Origin: Firmicutes bacterium UBA4845
Lineage (GTDB): Bacteria > Bacillota > Clostridia > Tissierellales > Sedimentibacteraceae
DNA: 39,928 nucleotides
Reading direction: 5' to 3'
NCBI GenBank assembly: GCA_002399975.1
Contig: DHER01000080.1
Span: 1 to 39,928, forward strand
Each line of letters starts with the position of its first letter. Position 1 is the first letter of the stretch. Below are positions 29,757 to 38,662 of the stretch, piece by piece. The translations under genes and the position numbers were made by a program. Under the pieces are notes generated by a model. That model did no database searches. It was not told the origin of the DNA and saw nothing but the letters and a program-made list of their open reading frames with translations.

Positions 29757-32700
29757 CTAATTTTCTATTGAGTCAATAATATCGTCTAAGATGTTACCTT
29801 GGCCGTTGCCGTTATTTACGCCGCCGCTGTTGTCGTTATTGTTGCTATTGCCGTTATTGTCATCAATTATATCGTCAACATTCGGTTTCTTATGATTATC
29901 TCGACCTCTCCTGTCATCCTTATCATCGTCGTCTTTATCAGTATCTTTATCGTTACCATTGTTTTTATCTTTGTCCTCATCATCGTCGTCTTCTTCGTTA
30001 TCCCACTCGTTATAGTGCCATTTTGTATGATATGTGCAAGTTTTTGAAGGTACCTGGTACTGATAGTCGGCTGTTAGATATCCTTTAAAAGTTAAATTTG
30101 CAACAGGAACACCAAGAACCTTGGTTATTTGTCCGTTTTCATCAAATTCAACCTGACCTGTATATATTTGTTTTAGCTCTTCAATGGAAAATGTGACTTT
30201 GTCTTCTAATACTTGCTGGTAAAGAGTTCGAGCCTCATAGTTAGATGAATTTGCTTCAGGTTCATAATGTGTTTTTCTATTTACAAATACCCTTTTTTCT
30301 ATTAAATTTCCAGGACAGTAAGTTGATTTCAGCATATTAGAAGCTGTACAAACTTCTGCTTCCACATGGGTATCGCAAGTTTCCGTAGGTTGAGTTCCCG
30401 GTACAAAATACTCAGTGATAATTTGGCTTCCTCTCTGGTCTCGGGAACATAGGGACGATGGGAGTTTTCCGGACTGTTTGCAAACCTGTACAGGGATCAA
30501 ATTCGGGTTACGTTCAAATTTTGCCGGAGGAAGACCTTGATGTATTGGAGTCATAATTCCGCTCCAAAGTCTGGCATTGGCGCCACTATCTCCGGAAAGT
30601 TTCATTTGAACATTATCATTTCCTACCCAAATTCCACCTACATAATAAGGCGTAAAGCCCATAAACCAGAAGTCACCGTTAGCCTGTGTTGTACCTGTTT
30701 TGCCTGCAACATCGATTCCCATTTCAGAAGGAAGTTTAGCTTTATAAGAAAGACCGTTAGTAACGGTAGTTTTCAATATATCTTTCATTAATGACGCTAC
30801 TTCCGGACTTACAACAACGTGAGTTTCAGGAATATTTTCCATTATAGTTTCACCTTTGCTGTTTACGACTGTTGTGTATGCAATTGGTTCAACATACACA
30901 CCATCGTTTGCAATAGCACCATATGCGGCAGTCATACCTAAAGGAGTAAACCCCTTGGTTAGTCCGCCTAATGCCAAAGAAGCCAAATTTACATCATTAT
31001 GTCCTGAGTCTTCATCTGACAAAATAAATGTATCGTCTTCGGGATTATCTAAATTTATTAGACCAAATTTTGATAATGAATTTATAGAACTGTCAGTTCC
31101 AATAGTTTCAAGCATTGTGACCGCATTTGTATTTATTGACTGCTCAATTGATTCGCGCAATGTGGTTAATCCCCAATATTTTATTTCTCTGTTTTCATAC
31201 CAGTTTTTAGGCCATCGATCGCCTTTTCCATTGTACCTCGGTATATCATCTATAATGTAAGCGGCTGAATATCCCATATCTAAAGCCGGCGTATAAACTG
31301 ACAAAGGTTTGATTGTGGAACCGGGCTGTCTTGCAGCATCTGCTGCACGATTGAATGTTTTGCTTCCTTCAATATTTCTTCCGCCGATCATTGCTTTTAT
31401 TTTTCCTGTGTGGTAATCCATGATAACTGTTGCGGACTGAGGCTGCACTATTCCTTTTTCATGGAAGAAAAAACAGCCTTCCTGTATCCTTAACACATTA
31501 TCTTTTCCAACGGAAAATACTTCAGGATTTTTATCTAAATAATTTTTGGGTATTTTGAATGTTCCTTTGGTGCTTTTTTGTTCCATAACTTCGTAATTTT
31601 CTCCTATATTCAGTGCACCGATGTTATGTGAAACAAAGTTTAGTTTGTCGTCAATAGTGTAAGTGTCGACTACGTCTATTGCCGAAGAGTGTATATCAAA
31701 CTTTTCAGAGTTTATAATCAAGTCACCATTTTTATCGAAAGAATACTCTCCGTTATTTAAATAAATATTGTTACTTTCATCCATTATATTGTCTTTTGCA
31801 TAATAAATAATCTGGCCATTTTCATTTAAGATATTTAAAGCTGAATCCAGTGTGCCGTATCCTTGGCCTCCGGACCACTTAAAATATCTCCAGTCTTGGC
31901 CAACGGGTTTGCTTCCTGTCGGTTCTGCTCCCAAGAACAAAGCTGGAAAATTGTCATATGATTCATCTAATAATTTCTGCATATTTACATCTATTGTAGT
32001 TGTTACTGTCAAACCGCCCTTGTATAGGAAGTTTTCAGCCTCTTCATATGACAGGTTTTGCGAAACTGCTAAATCTTCAATAACTTTTTCTTTGACATAG
32101 TCCATTGGTGTAGAAGATATTCCTTCAACCTTTGTCTGTCCGGGTTTCAATGCTACATGCATGTCTTCAGCCATTGCGGCGTCATGTTCTTCCTGTGTGA
32201 TATATTTTAGGTCAAGCATTTTGTTTAAGATGACATGCTGTCTATCTATTGCATTTTGATTGTATACACATGCATATTGAACAGAACCTATGTATACATA
32301 TCCGACAATATTTTCTTCGGGTATATCATCTATATCCTCTAAATTGTACCTGTTAAATGGAGCATAATAAACTGTACTTTTTGCCGCTCCGGCTAAAAGG
32401 GCACTTTCTGCCAGAGTAAGTTCGCTTACATCCTTTGAAAAATAAGTCCGAGCCGCAGTCTGAACACCATAAGAGCTTTGTCCCAAAGGAATTGTGTTAA
32501 GGTAGTTTTCAAGAATTTGATCTTTTGAAAGCTTTCTTTCAACCTGTATTGCAAGATATACTTCCTTAATTTTTCGCTCCCAGGATTTTTCGTTTGTCAG
32601 ATACAAATTTTTAACTAATTGCTGTGTTATGGTGCTGGCTCCCTGAGACGTAGGGTCACCTACCTTTACATTGTGCAACAGCGAACCCATAATACGCAGT

Positions 32701-33089
32701 ATATCTACACCGAAATGTTTGTCATATCGCTGGTCCTCTATTGCTATAAAAGCTTTTTGTAAATGTTCAGGGATATCACTTAATTTTACTATTTCTCTGT
32801 TTTCGTTGGGATCATGGATCTGTTCGATTAAGTTGCCGTTTTCGTCAACGATTACGGAACTTTCTGAAAGTGTGGCGGATGCATTTGCAGGGTCGATTTC
32901 AGGCGCACTTTTTGCAATGCCTATAACCATTCCTACAACGGGACCTCCTATAATTATTAAGGCCATAAGAATAACAAGCAAAGTTACTCTAAGTACTACT
33001 TTTCTTTTTTTCTTTTTCTTTCTTTTTTTGGTCGTTATATTTGCGTTTTTATTTTTATCAGAATCAATATTTTTATTTTCTTTTGGCAT
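29757..33089 (-). CDS. Class A penicillin-binding protein (PBP1A-like)
   Basis: This bifunctional peptidoglycan synthase of 1110 residues has a very basic cytoplasmic start, a membrane helix (about 31-57), a glycosyltransferase 51 domain (about 85-260) with EDQRYDKHFG (Glu118) and QGASTITQQL (149-158), and a transpeptidase domain with STIK (Ser591), SINTN (Ser651) and KTGTT (Lys797). A region of about 150 residues between the two enzymes and a C-terminal linker follow. The final 70 or so residues are an unusual Asp/Lys/Asn/Gly-rich tail, making the protein longer than typical PBP1A. I chose the ATG at 33089 with CGGAGG upstream; the frame is open further to 33131. It is divergent from yunB and stands alone. 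Confidence 0.93.
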   Translation of the reverse strand: MPKENKNIDSDKNKNANITTKKRKKKKKRKVVLRVTLLVILMALIIIGGPVVGMVIGIAKSAPEIDPANASATLSESSVIVDENGNLIEQIHDPNENREIVKLSDIPEHLQKAFIAIEDQRYDKHFGVDILRIMGSLLHNVKVGDPTSQGASTITQQLVKNLYLTNEKSWERKIKEVYLAIQVERKLSKDQILENYLNTIPLGQSSYGVQTAARTYFSKDVSELTLAESALLAGAAKSTVYYAPFNRYNLEDIDDIPEENIVGYVYIGSVQYACVYNQNAIDRQHVILNKMLDLKYITQEEHDAAMAEDMHVALKPGQTKVEGISSTPMDYVKEKVIEDLAVSQNLSYEEAENFLYKGGLTVTTTIDVNMQKLLDESYDNFPALFLGAEPTGSKPVGQDWRYFKWSGGQGYGTLDSALNILNENGQIIYYAKDNIMDESNNIYLNNGEYSFDKNGDLIINSEKFDIHSSAIDVVDTYTIDDKLNFVSHNIGALNIGENYEVMEQKSTKGTFKIPKNYLDKNPEVFSVGKDNVLRIQEGCFFFHEKGIVQPQSATVIMDYHTGKIKAMIGGRNIEGSKTFNRAADAARQPGSTIKPLSVYTPALDMGYSAAYIIDDIPRYNGKGDRWPKNWYENREIKYWGLTTLRESIEQSINTNAVTMLETIGTDSSINSLSKFGLINLDNPEDDTFILSDEDSGHNDVNLASLALGGLTKGFTPLGMTAAYGAIANDGVYVEPIAYTTVVNSKGETIMENIPETHVVVSPEVASLMKDILKTTVTNGLSYKAKLPSEMGIDVAGKTGTTQANGDFWFMGFTPYYVGGIWVGNDNVQMKLSGDSGANARLWSGIMTPIHQGLPPAKFERNPNLIPVQVCKQSGKLPSSLCSRDQRGSQIITEYFVPGTQPTETCDTHVEAEVCTASNMLKSTYCPGNLIEKRVFVNRKTHYEPEANSSNYEARTLYQQVLEDKVTFSIEELKQIYTGQVEFDENGQITKVLGVPVANLTFKGYLTADYQYQVPSKTCTYHTKWHYNEWDNEEDDDDEDKDKNNGNDKDTDKDDDDKDDRRGRDNHKKPNVDDIIDDNNGNSNNNDNSGGVNNGNGQGNILDDIIDSIEN

Positions 33090-33196
33090 GTTAACCTCCG
33101 CTAAAACTGAACTCTTGATAAATCGCACCAACCTTATATTGTCAAAGATTTAAAGTTCTTACATATTATATAATAGAAAGGGTGTGAAATCAATAG

Positions 33197-33835
33197 TTGA
33201 AAAATTACAGGGAAAACTTTATAAAATTTATATTGGTAATAATATTAGTATTAGCATTAATCTCATATTATTACATAGAAGTTAACATAAGACCGTCATT
33301 GGCTTCAATTTGCGAGGTTCAGGCTAAAGTTATAGCAACAAAGATAATAAACGAAACGGTCAGAAATGAACTGAACAAGGATTCCGTCAAAGACCAGATA
33401 CTTATGCCAAGTTATGACGAACATGGAAAAATTAATATGATACGCACCGACGCAATGGTCATGAATAATATTTCAAACAATATTGCCAAAAATGTCCAGC
33501 ATAAAATATCTGATTTGGAAAATCAGGAATTTTCTATCCCTTTATTTACTGCACTGGATAGCCAGCTCATGGCAGGCAGAGGACCGAAACTGCATTTTAC
33601 AATATTGCATCAGGGAAGTGTATTGGTAGATTTTATCACAGAATTTGAAGAATCCGGAATCAATCAGACAAGATATAAAATATACATAACTACGGAAGTA
33701 GACATAAGAGTCATAAGTCCGGTGGCAACAAGCAGTACCACAGTTAAAAACAACATGCTCATAGCAGAAATAGTCATTGTGGGTGAGGTGCCGGATTCTT
33801 ACATGAATTTTCCGTCATTAAGGGAACTTCAGTAG
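33197..33835 (+). CDS. yunB: Sporulation protein YunB
   Basis: This 212-residue protein has one N-terminal membrane helix (about 10-28) and a YunB domain. Family marks are EVNIRPSLASICEVQAKVIATK, NNISNNIAKNVQHKI, PLFTALDSQLMAGRGPKLHF, FEESGINQTRYKIYI and VATSSTTVKNNMLIAEIVIVGEVPDSYM in parts. YunB is made under sigma E in Bacillus and is needed for normal sporulation; its chemistry is unknown. The start is a TTG at 33197 with a distant AAAGGGTG, so initiation may be weak. The gene is alone. Confidence 0.88.
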   Translation: MKNYRENFIKFILVIILVLALISYYYIEVNIRPSLASICEVQAKVIATKIINETVRNELNKDSVKDQILMPSYDEHGKINMIRTDAMVMNNISNNIAKNVQHKISDLENQEFSIPLFTALDSQLMAGRGPKLHFTILHQGSVLVDFITEFEESGINQTRYKIYITTEVDIRVISPVATSSTTVKNNMLIAEIVIVGEVPDSYMNFPSLRELQ

Positions 33836-33871
33836 CATAAAACTAAAATTTATGTTTGAAGATGAAAAATA

Positions 33872-33900
33872 TGTACATAATTTAAATAAGATGATAAGAT
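33872..33900 (+). promoter_or_regulatory. Candidate promoter for hflX
   Basis: TGTACA (33872-33877), a 17-nt spacer and TAAGAT (33895-33900) lie about 44 bp upstream of hflX. Both boxes deviate from consensus. Confidence 0.4.
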
Positions 33901-33943
33901 TATAGAAGAAAAGTTTTTAAGATAACAATTAATTGGAGGCTAC

Positions 33944-35215
33944 ATGAACAAGGAAAGGTGTGCCCTGGTGGCGGTGTGCTTACCAAATGAAGAAACAAAC
34001 GATATGGAGGAACTTAAGCAGCTTGTTGAAGCGGCAAACGGCATTGTAATTTCAAGTATTGTCCAAAACAGACAAAGTATTGATATAAGATTTTATGCAG
34101 GCCGTGGTAAAATAAAAGAAATAGCAGAATATGTTGAGACGCTTGAAATAGATACATTGGTGTTTAACGATGAGCTTAGCGGTTCTCAGATACGGAACAT
34201 AGAGGAAATAACCGGTGCAAAGGTAGTGGACAGGACGAGTCTCATTTTGGATATATTTGCAAAAAGAGCTTTCACAAGGGAAGGGAAACTCCAAGTTGAG
34301 CTTGCCCAGCTAAAATACAGCTTGCCCAGGCTCATAGGATTAAACAGAAATCTTTCTAGATTGGCCGGAGGAATAGGTACAAGAGGGCCCGGGGAGCAGA
34401 AACTTGAACTTGACAGAAGAAGAATTAAAGCAAAAATCAATGATATTCAAAATGAACTAAGTGAACTTACCAAGGGTAGAGAAACAAAAAGAAAACAGAG
34501 GGTTAGAAGACAGGTACCTGTTATATCCATAGTAGGGTACACAAACGCAGGCAAATCCACACTTTTAAATACCATGATGGAAAGTGAATACTCAAATGTA
34601 AAAGCAGAAAATAAGAAAGTATTTTCTGATGACATGGTTTTTGCCACTCTTGATACGGAACTTAGAAAAGTACGACTGCCAGGCGGAAGAAGAGCAGTGT
34701 TTTCCGATACAGTTGGTTTTATAAAAAAACTTCCCACAGAAATAATTGAAGCGTTTAAAGAGACATTAGAAGAAATAAAATATGCGGATTTAATAATTCA
34801 TTTGATAGATATAAATGATGAAAATGTGCTTAATCACAAAGAAACAACAACAGAACTGATTGGTAAAATAACAGATAGGGATATTCCAGTTCTTACTGTT
34901 TATAACAAAATTGACAAGGCTGCAAATAATAAGTTAATAACTGCTTCAACATATGATGTAATTTATATTTCAGCGAAAAACAAGTTAAATATAGATGTCC
35001 TTTTAGAAGCAGTGGATTTCAAAATTAATGGTGAAAAACACAAATATACGCTGAAAATTCCCAATAGCAATATAAAGGAATATTACTGGCTTTGTGATAA
35101 CAGATTTGTGGAAGATACGGAATTTGACGGTGAAGGTGTAAATTTCAACGTGATTTTATATGATGACGAAAAAGGACGATATGGAAATTACCTAAAAGGG
35201 GAATCAAATGAGTAA
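33944..35215 (+). CDS. hflX: GTPase HflX
   Basis: HflX is a ribosome-associated GTPase that splits stalled or hibernating 70S ribosomes. The 423-residue protein has the N-terminal HflX domain with FYAGRGKIKEI, FNDELSGSQIRNIEE, RTSLILDIFAKRAFTREGKL and GGIGTRGPGEQKLE, a coiled region, then a GTPase domain with GYTNAGKST (198-206), DTVGFIKKLP, YNKIDK and ISAKN. The last 60 or so residues form a small C-terminal domain. The ATG follows TTGGAGG. Its end overlaps the next gene by eight bases. Confidence 0.93.
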   Translation: MNKERCALVAVCLPNEETNDMEELKQLVEAANGIVISSIVQNRQSIDIRFYAGRGKIKEIAEYVETLEIDTLVFNDELSGSQIRNIEEITGAKVVDRTSLILDIFAKRAFTREGKLQVELAQLKYSLPRLIGLNRNLSRLAGGIGTRGPGEQKLELDRRRIKAKINDIQNELSELTKGRETKRKQRVRRQVPVISIVGYTNAGKSTLLNTMMESEYSNVKAENKKVFSDDMVFATLDTELRKVRLPGGRRAVFSDTVGFIKKLPTEIIEAFKETLEEIKYADLIIHLIDINDENVLNHKETTTELIGKITDRDIPVLTVYNKIDKAANNKLITASTYDVIYISAKNKLNIDVLLEAVDFKINGEKHKYTLKIPNSNIKEYYWLCDNRFVEDTEFDGEGVNFNVILYDDEKGRYGNYLKGESNE

Positions 35216-35858
35216 TTATAAATCTATTCATAAATGCGGGAGAGATGAAATAATTATTAATAAATCAAAGTTTATAGGAACAGCAGCTCCTGTGGATAGT
35301 AAGGAACAGGCAGAGAAATTTATAGAAAGTATAAGGAAAGAGTTTAAGGATGCAACTCATAACTGCTATGCATATATTATAGGAAAAAATAAAAATATTC
35401 AAAGATATTCTGATGACGGAGAACCAACCGGTACTGCAGGTATGCCGATTTTAAATGTTATAGACCGGGAAAACCTGGCGAACCTTGCGGTAGTTGTAAC
35501 AAGGTATTTCGGGGGAGTGCTCCTGGGAGCCGGAGGGCTTGCACGAGCATATACAAGGGGATGTAAAACTGCATTAGAAAATGGAATAATTGTTGAAAAA
35601 GATTTGTACTACGATGTATCATTTAACTTAGATTATACATTTCTTGGCAAAATGGATAATGAACTATTAAAAAATAATATAATCGTGAAGGATAAAATTT
35701 ATTCCGATCATGTTACATTTAAATTAATTGTCAAGGATAGTAAAATAAATAAGTTGTGTAACATTATAAATGAAATTACAAGAGGAAAGGCGGAAATCAG
35801 TCTAGGACAGGCATCGTACTATTCCGTAAGAGATGGGAAAATAATTGTGGATAAATAG
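35208..35858 (+). CDS. YigZ/IMPACT family protein
   Basis: This 216-residue protein belongs to UPF0029/IMPACT. The N-terminal domain shows KSKFIGTAAPV, ATHNCYAYIIG, SDDGEPTGTAGMPIL and VVVTRYFGGVLLGAGGLARAY. The C-terminal domain has the ferredoxin-like fold of the family (about 135-205). Relatives are linked to nucleic acid or ribosome binding and to translation stress in eukaryotes; the bacterial role is not settled. Its ATG overlaps the end of hflX, with AAAGGGG as ribosome binding site, so translation is coupled to a ribosome-rescue GTPase. Confidence 0.9.
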   Translation: MSNYKSIHKCGRDEIIINKSKFIGTAAPVDSKEQAEKFIESIRKEFKDATHNCYAYIIGKNKNIQRYSDDGEPTGTAGMPILNVIDRENLANLAVVVTRYFGGVLLGAGGLARAYTRGCKTALENGIIVEKDLYYDVSFNLDYTFLGKMDNELLKNNIIVKDKIYSDHVTFKLIVKDSKINKLCNIINEITRGKAEISLGQASYYSVRDGKIIVDK

Positions 35859-35861
35859 CAA

Positions 35862-35890
35862 TTGTTTTATTAAAGATAATATGATAAAAT
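35862..35890 (+). promoter_or_regulatory. Promoter for yebC
   Basis: TTGTTT (35862-35867), a 17-nt spacer and TAAAAT (35885-35890) lie about 40 bp before yebC. Confidence 0.5.
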
Positions 35891-35929
35891 ATTTCATTAA
35901 ATTAATAGTTAAAAATAGCAGGAGGAACT

Positions 35930-36658
35930 ATGTCAGGACATTCTAAATGGGTTAATATAAGAAATCGCAAAGGAAAACAGGATGCATTGAAAGGTAAGGT
36001 ATTCACGAAATTGGCAAGAGCAATAACTGTTGCGGCAAGAGAAGGCGGTGATGATCCAAGCTATAATTCATCATTGGCGACAGCAATAGAAAAGGCAAAA
36101 GCGCAGAATATGCCTAATGATAATATAGATAGAGCGATAAAGGCCGGTACGGATGCAGCGTCAGGCGAAAATTACGAAACAATTATCTATGAAGGCTACG
36201 GTCCCAGCGGAACAGCTTTTATTGTTCAGTGTTTGACTGATAACAGAAACAGAACGGCTGCTGATATAAGGCATTGCTTTTCAAAGAACAATGGTAATCT
36301 GGGTACTACTGGCTGTGTAAGCTATTTGTTCGATAGAAGGGGAGTTATTTCAATCGAAAGCGATGATGTTGATGAGGATGCTCTCATGATGGCAGCCTTG
36401 GATGCCGGTGCCGAAGATTTTGAAACACAGGAAGACAGCTATGAAGTTATATCATCTCCGGAGGATTTCATAGCTGTGATTAACAGCTTAAAAGAAGAAG
36501 GGTACACAAATATTAAAGGAGATGTAATGTACATTCCTCAAACATATATAAAAGTTGAAGACGAGGAAGATGTTAAATTGATTGAAAAATTAATTGAAGC
36601 TTTAGAAGAAAACGATGATGTCCAAGAAGTGTATTATAACTGGGATGTGCCGGAATAA
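35930..36658 (+). CDS. yebC: YebC/PmpR family regulator or translation factor
   Basis: The 242-residue protein is the classic YebC type, starting SGHSKWVNIRNRKGKQDALKG and showing FTKLARAITVAAREGG, NMPNDNIDRAIK, YEGYGPSGTAFIVQCLTDNRNR and NLGTTGCVSYLFDRRG. The family has been described as DNA-binding regulators and, more recently, as factors that relieve ribosome stalling at proline-rich stretches. The ATG has AGGAGG five bases upstream. Confidence 0.94.
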   Translation: MSGHSKWVNIRNRKGKQDALKGKVFTKLARAITVAAREGGDDPSYNSSLATAIEKAKAQNMPNDNIDRAIKAGTDAASGENYETIIYEGYGPSGTAFIVQCLTDNRNRTAADIRHCFSKNNGNLGTTGCVSYLFDRRGVISIESDDVDEDALMMAALDAGAEDFETQEDSYEVISSPEDFIAVINSLKEEGYTNIKGDVMYIPQTYIKVEDEEDVKLIEKLIEALEENDDVQEVYYNWDVPE

Positions 36659-36716
36659 TAGGCAATAAATGGATTTTTTAAGTTTAATATAGATCATAAT
36701 AAAGGGAGGAAATAAT

Positions 36717-38624
36717 ATGCTTTTTAAAACAACAGGTGAGCACGAAGCTTTTCGCGCAAAAATCAGGGAATTTGCTGAAACAGAACTTAAACCTCAGACC
36801 TTCCTGTTAGATAAGGAAAATAAATTTCCGACGGAGATTATAGAGCGGCTGGGCAAGATGGGGATTATGGGGATACCTTATCCAAAGGAATATGGAGGTA
36901 TGAGTTTAGATATACTCAGCTATGCTATAGCTGTTGAGGAGCTTTCCAGAATTGACGGAGGTACAGGAGTTATACTTTCTGCCCATGTTTCTTTGGGAAC
37001 TTGGCCTATTTTTGCATTTGGAACAGAGGAACAAAAACAGAAATATTTGATTCCGCTGGCAAAGGGAGAAAAGATTGGTGCTTTCGGTCTTACAGAGACA
37101 AATGCCGGCAGTGATGCCGGGGGAACCGAAACTACTGCTGTTTTAGACGGAGATCATTATATATTGAACGGCGGAAAAATTTTTATTACTAATGCCGACA
37201 AGGCTGATACTTACATTATCTTTGCCGTTACTACACCAAATATAGGAACCAAGGGTATAAGTGCATTTATAGTGGAAAAAGGTTGGGAAGGATTTATCTT
37301 TGGTGAACATTACGATAAGATGGGCATTCGCTCCTCTTCTACAGCCGAATTAATTTTTAATGATGTAAAGGTCCCTAAGGAAAACCTATTGGGCGAGGAA
37401 GGTAAGGGCTTTAAAATTGCCATGTCAACTCTTGACGGCGGACGCATAGGCATAGCTTCTCAGGCCCTTGGTATTGCCCAAGGAGCTTACGAAAATGCCC
37501 TTGAATACTCAAAGGAACGAATCCAGTTTGGGAAGCCCATATGCCAGCAGCAGATTATTGCTTTCAAACTTGCGGATATGGCTACAAAACTTAGAGCTTC
37601 CAGGTTTTTGGTATATAGTGCTGCAGAACTTAAGGAAAATCACGAGCCTTATAGTATGGAAGCTGCAATGGCAAAACAATATGCTTCGGACAGCTGCTTG
37701 GAAATAGTAAATGACGCACTGCAGATCTTCGGCGGCAATGGGTATCTAAAGGGAATGGATGTAGAGAGAGCTTATAGAGATGCTAAAATATGTACTATTT
37801 ATGAAGGAACCAACGAGATTCAAAAGGTGGTAATTTCCTCACACATTATAGGTAAGATTCCTAAAGATAAAGCCGGTATAAAGCCTGGAAAGAAAAAATC
37901 TGCAAGCACTCGCAAAAAAATTATTTTTAACGAAGGAACAGCTGGAGAAAGAGTCGCTGCTCTAGTGGGTGCATTAAAGGATGACGGATATGATTTTACG
38001 GTGGGCATTGATATTAATACTCCTATTTCAAAAGCTGACAGGGTAGTCAGTGTCGGCAAAGGTATCGGAGCTAAAGAGAACATGGAGCTTGTTAAGAAAT
38101 TAGCTGTTCAGGCAGGAGCTGCTATCGGTTCATCTCGTCCTGTTGCCGAAACTTTGAAATATTTGCCGTTGAACCGTTTTGTAGGAATGTCAGGACAGAA
38201 ATTTAATGGAAATTTGTACATAGCATGCGGTATTTCAGGAGCAGGACAACACTTAAAGGGAATAAAGGATGCTACTACCGTAGTTGCCATCAACAACAAC
38301 CAAAACGCCCCCATATTTAAAAACTGTGATTATGGAATCATAGGAGACGTTTTGGAAATTATGCCTTTGCTGACTGCGGCATTAGATAACGGAGAGCCTA
38401 AAAAGCCGGCGCCTCCAATGAAAAAAATGAAGAAAAAAACTCCTAAGGACACGAAGCCGAAATGGAAAACATATGTGTGCAACGGTTGTGGCTATGAATA
38501 TGATCCTGCTGTTGGTGATGAGGAAAATGATGTTGCTCCGGGAACCGGTTTTGATGCCCTGCCGGAAGAATGGATTTGCCCTATGTGTGGTGAAGGAAAA
38601 GAAAGTTTTATAGAGTCATTATAA
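36717..38624 (+). CDS. Acyl-CoA dehydrogenase - ETF-alpha FAD domain - rubredoxin fusion
   Basis: This 635-residue protein joins three redox modules. Residues 1-378 are a full short-chain acyl-CoA dehydrogenase, with AFGLTETNAGSDAGG, FITNADKADTYI, RIQFGKPICQQQ, FGGNGYLKG and catalytic Glu363 in IYEGTNEIQ. Residues about 400-560 match the C-terminal FAD domain of ETF alpha, with GSSRPVAET, MSGQ, LYIACGISGAGQHLKG and NAPIF. A lysine/proline linker (about 566-586) leads to a rubredoxin (587-635) with iron ligands Cys588, Cys591, Cys621 and Cys624 (CNGCG and CPMCG). ETF beta and the ETF alpha N-terminal domain are absent. The likely route is acyl-CoA to FAD to ETF-type FAD to iron. It is 38 bases ahead of the flavodiiron gene. 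The substrate chain length is not certain. Confidence 0.95.
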   Translation: MLFKTTGEHEAFRAKIREFAETELKPQTFLLDKENKFPTEIIERLGKMGIMGIPYPKEYGGMSLDILSYAIAVEELSRIDGGTGVILSAHVSLGTWPIFAFGTEEQKQKYLIPLAKGEKIGAFGLTETNAGSDAGGTETTAVLDGDHYILNGGKIFITNADKADTYIIFAVTTPNIGTKGISAFIVEKGWEGFIFGEHYDKMGIRSSSTAELIFNDVKVPKENLLGEEGKGFKIAMSTLDGGRIGIASQALGIAQGAYENALEYSKERIQFGKPICQQQIIAFKLADMATKLRASRFLVYSAAELKENHEPYSMEAAMAKQYASDSCLEIVNDALQIFGGNGYLKGMDVERAYRDAKICTIYEGTNEIQKVVISSHIIGKIPKDKAGIKPGKKKSASTRKKIIFNEGTAGERVAALVGALKDDGYDFTVGIDINTPISKADRVVSVGKGIGAKENMELVKKLAVQAGAAIGSSRPVAETLKYLPLNRFVGMSGQKFNGNLYIACGISGAGQHLKGIKDATTVVAINNNQNAPIFKNCDYGIIGDVLEIMPLLTAALDNGEPKKPAPPMKKMKKKTPKDTKPKWKTYVCNGCGYEYDPAVGDEENDVAPGTGFDALPEEWICPMCGEGKESFIESL

Positions 38625-38662
38625 AATATGTGAATATTTTTTATAGAATAAGGAGGATTTAA

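Noticed and set aside
29799..30047. Plus-strand hydrophobic frame antisense to the PBP tail
   Set aside because: It is the mirror of Asp-rich codons (GAT/GAC read backwards as Ile/Val) and not an independent gene.
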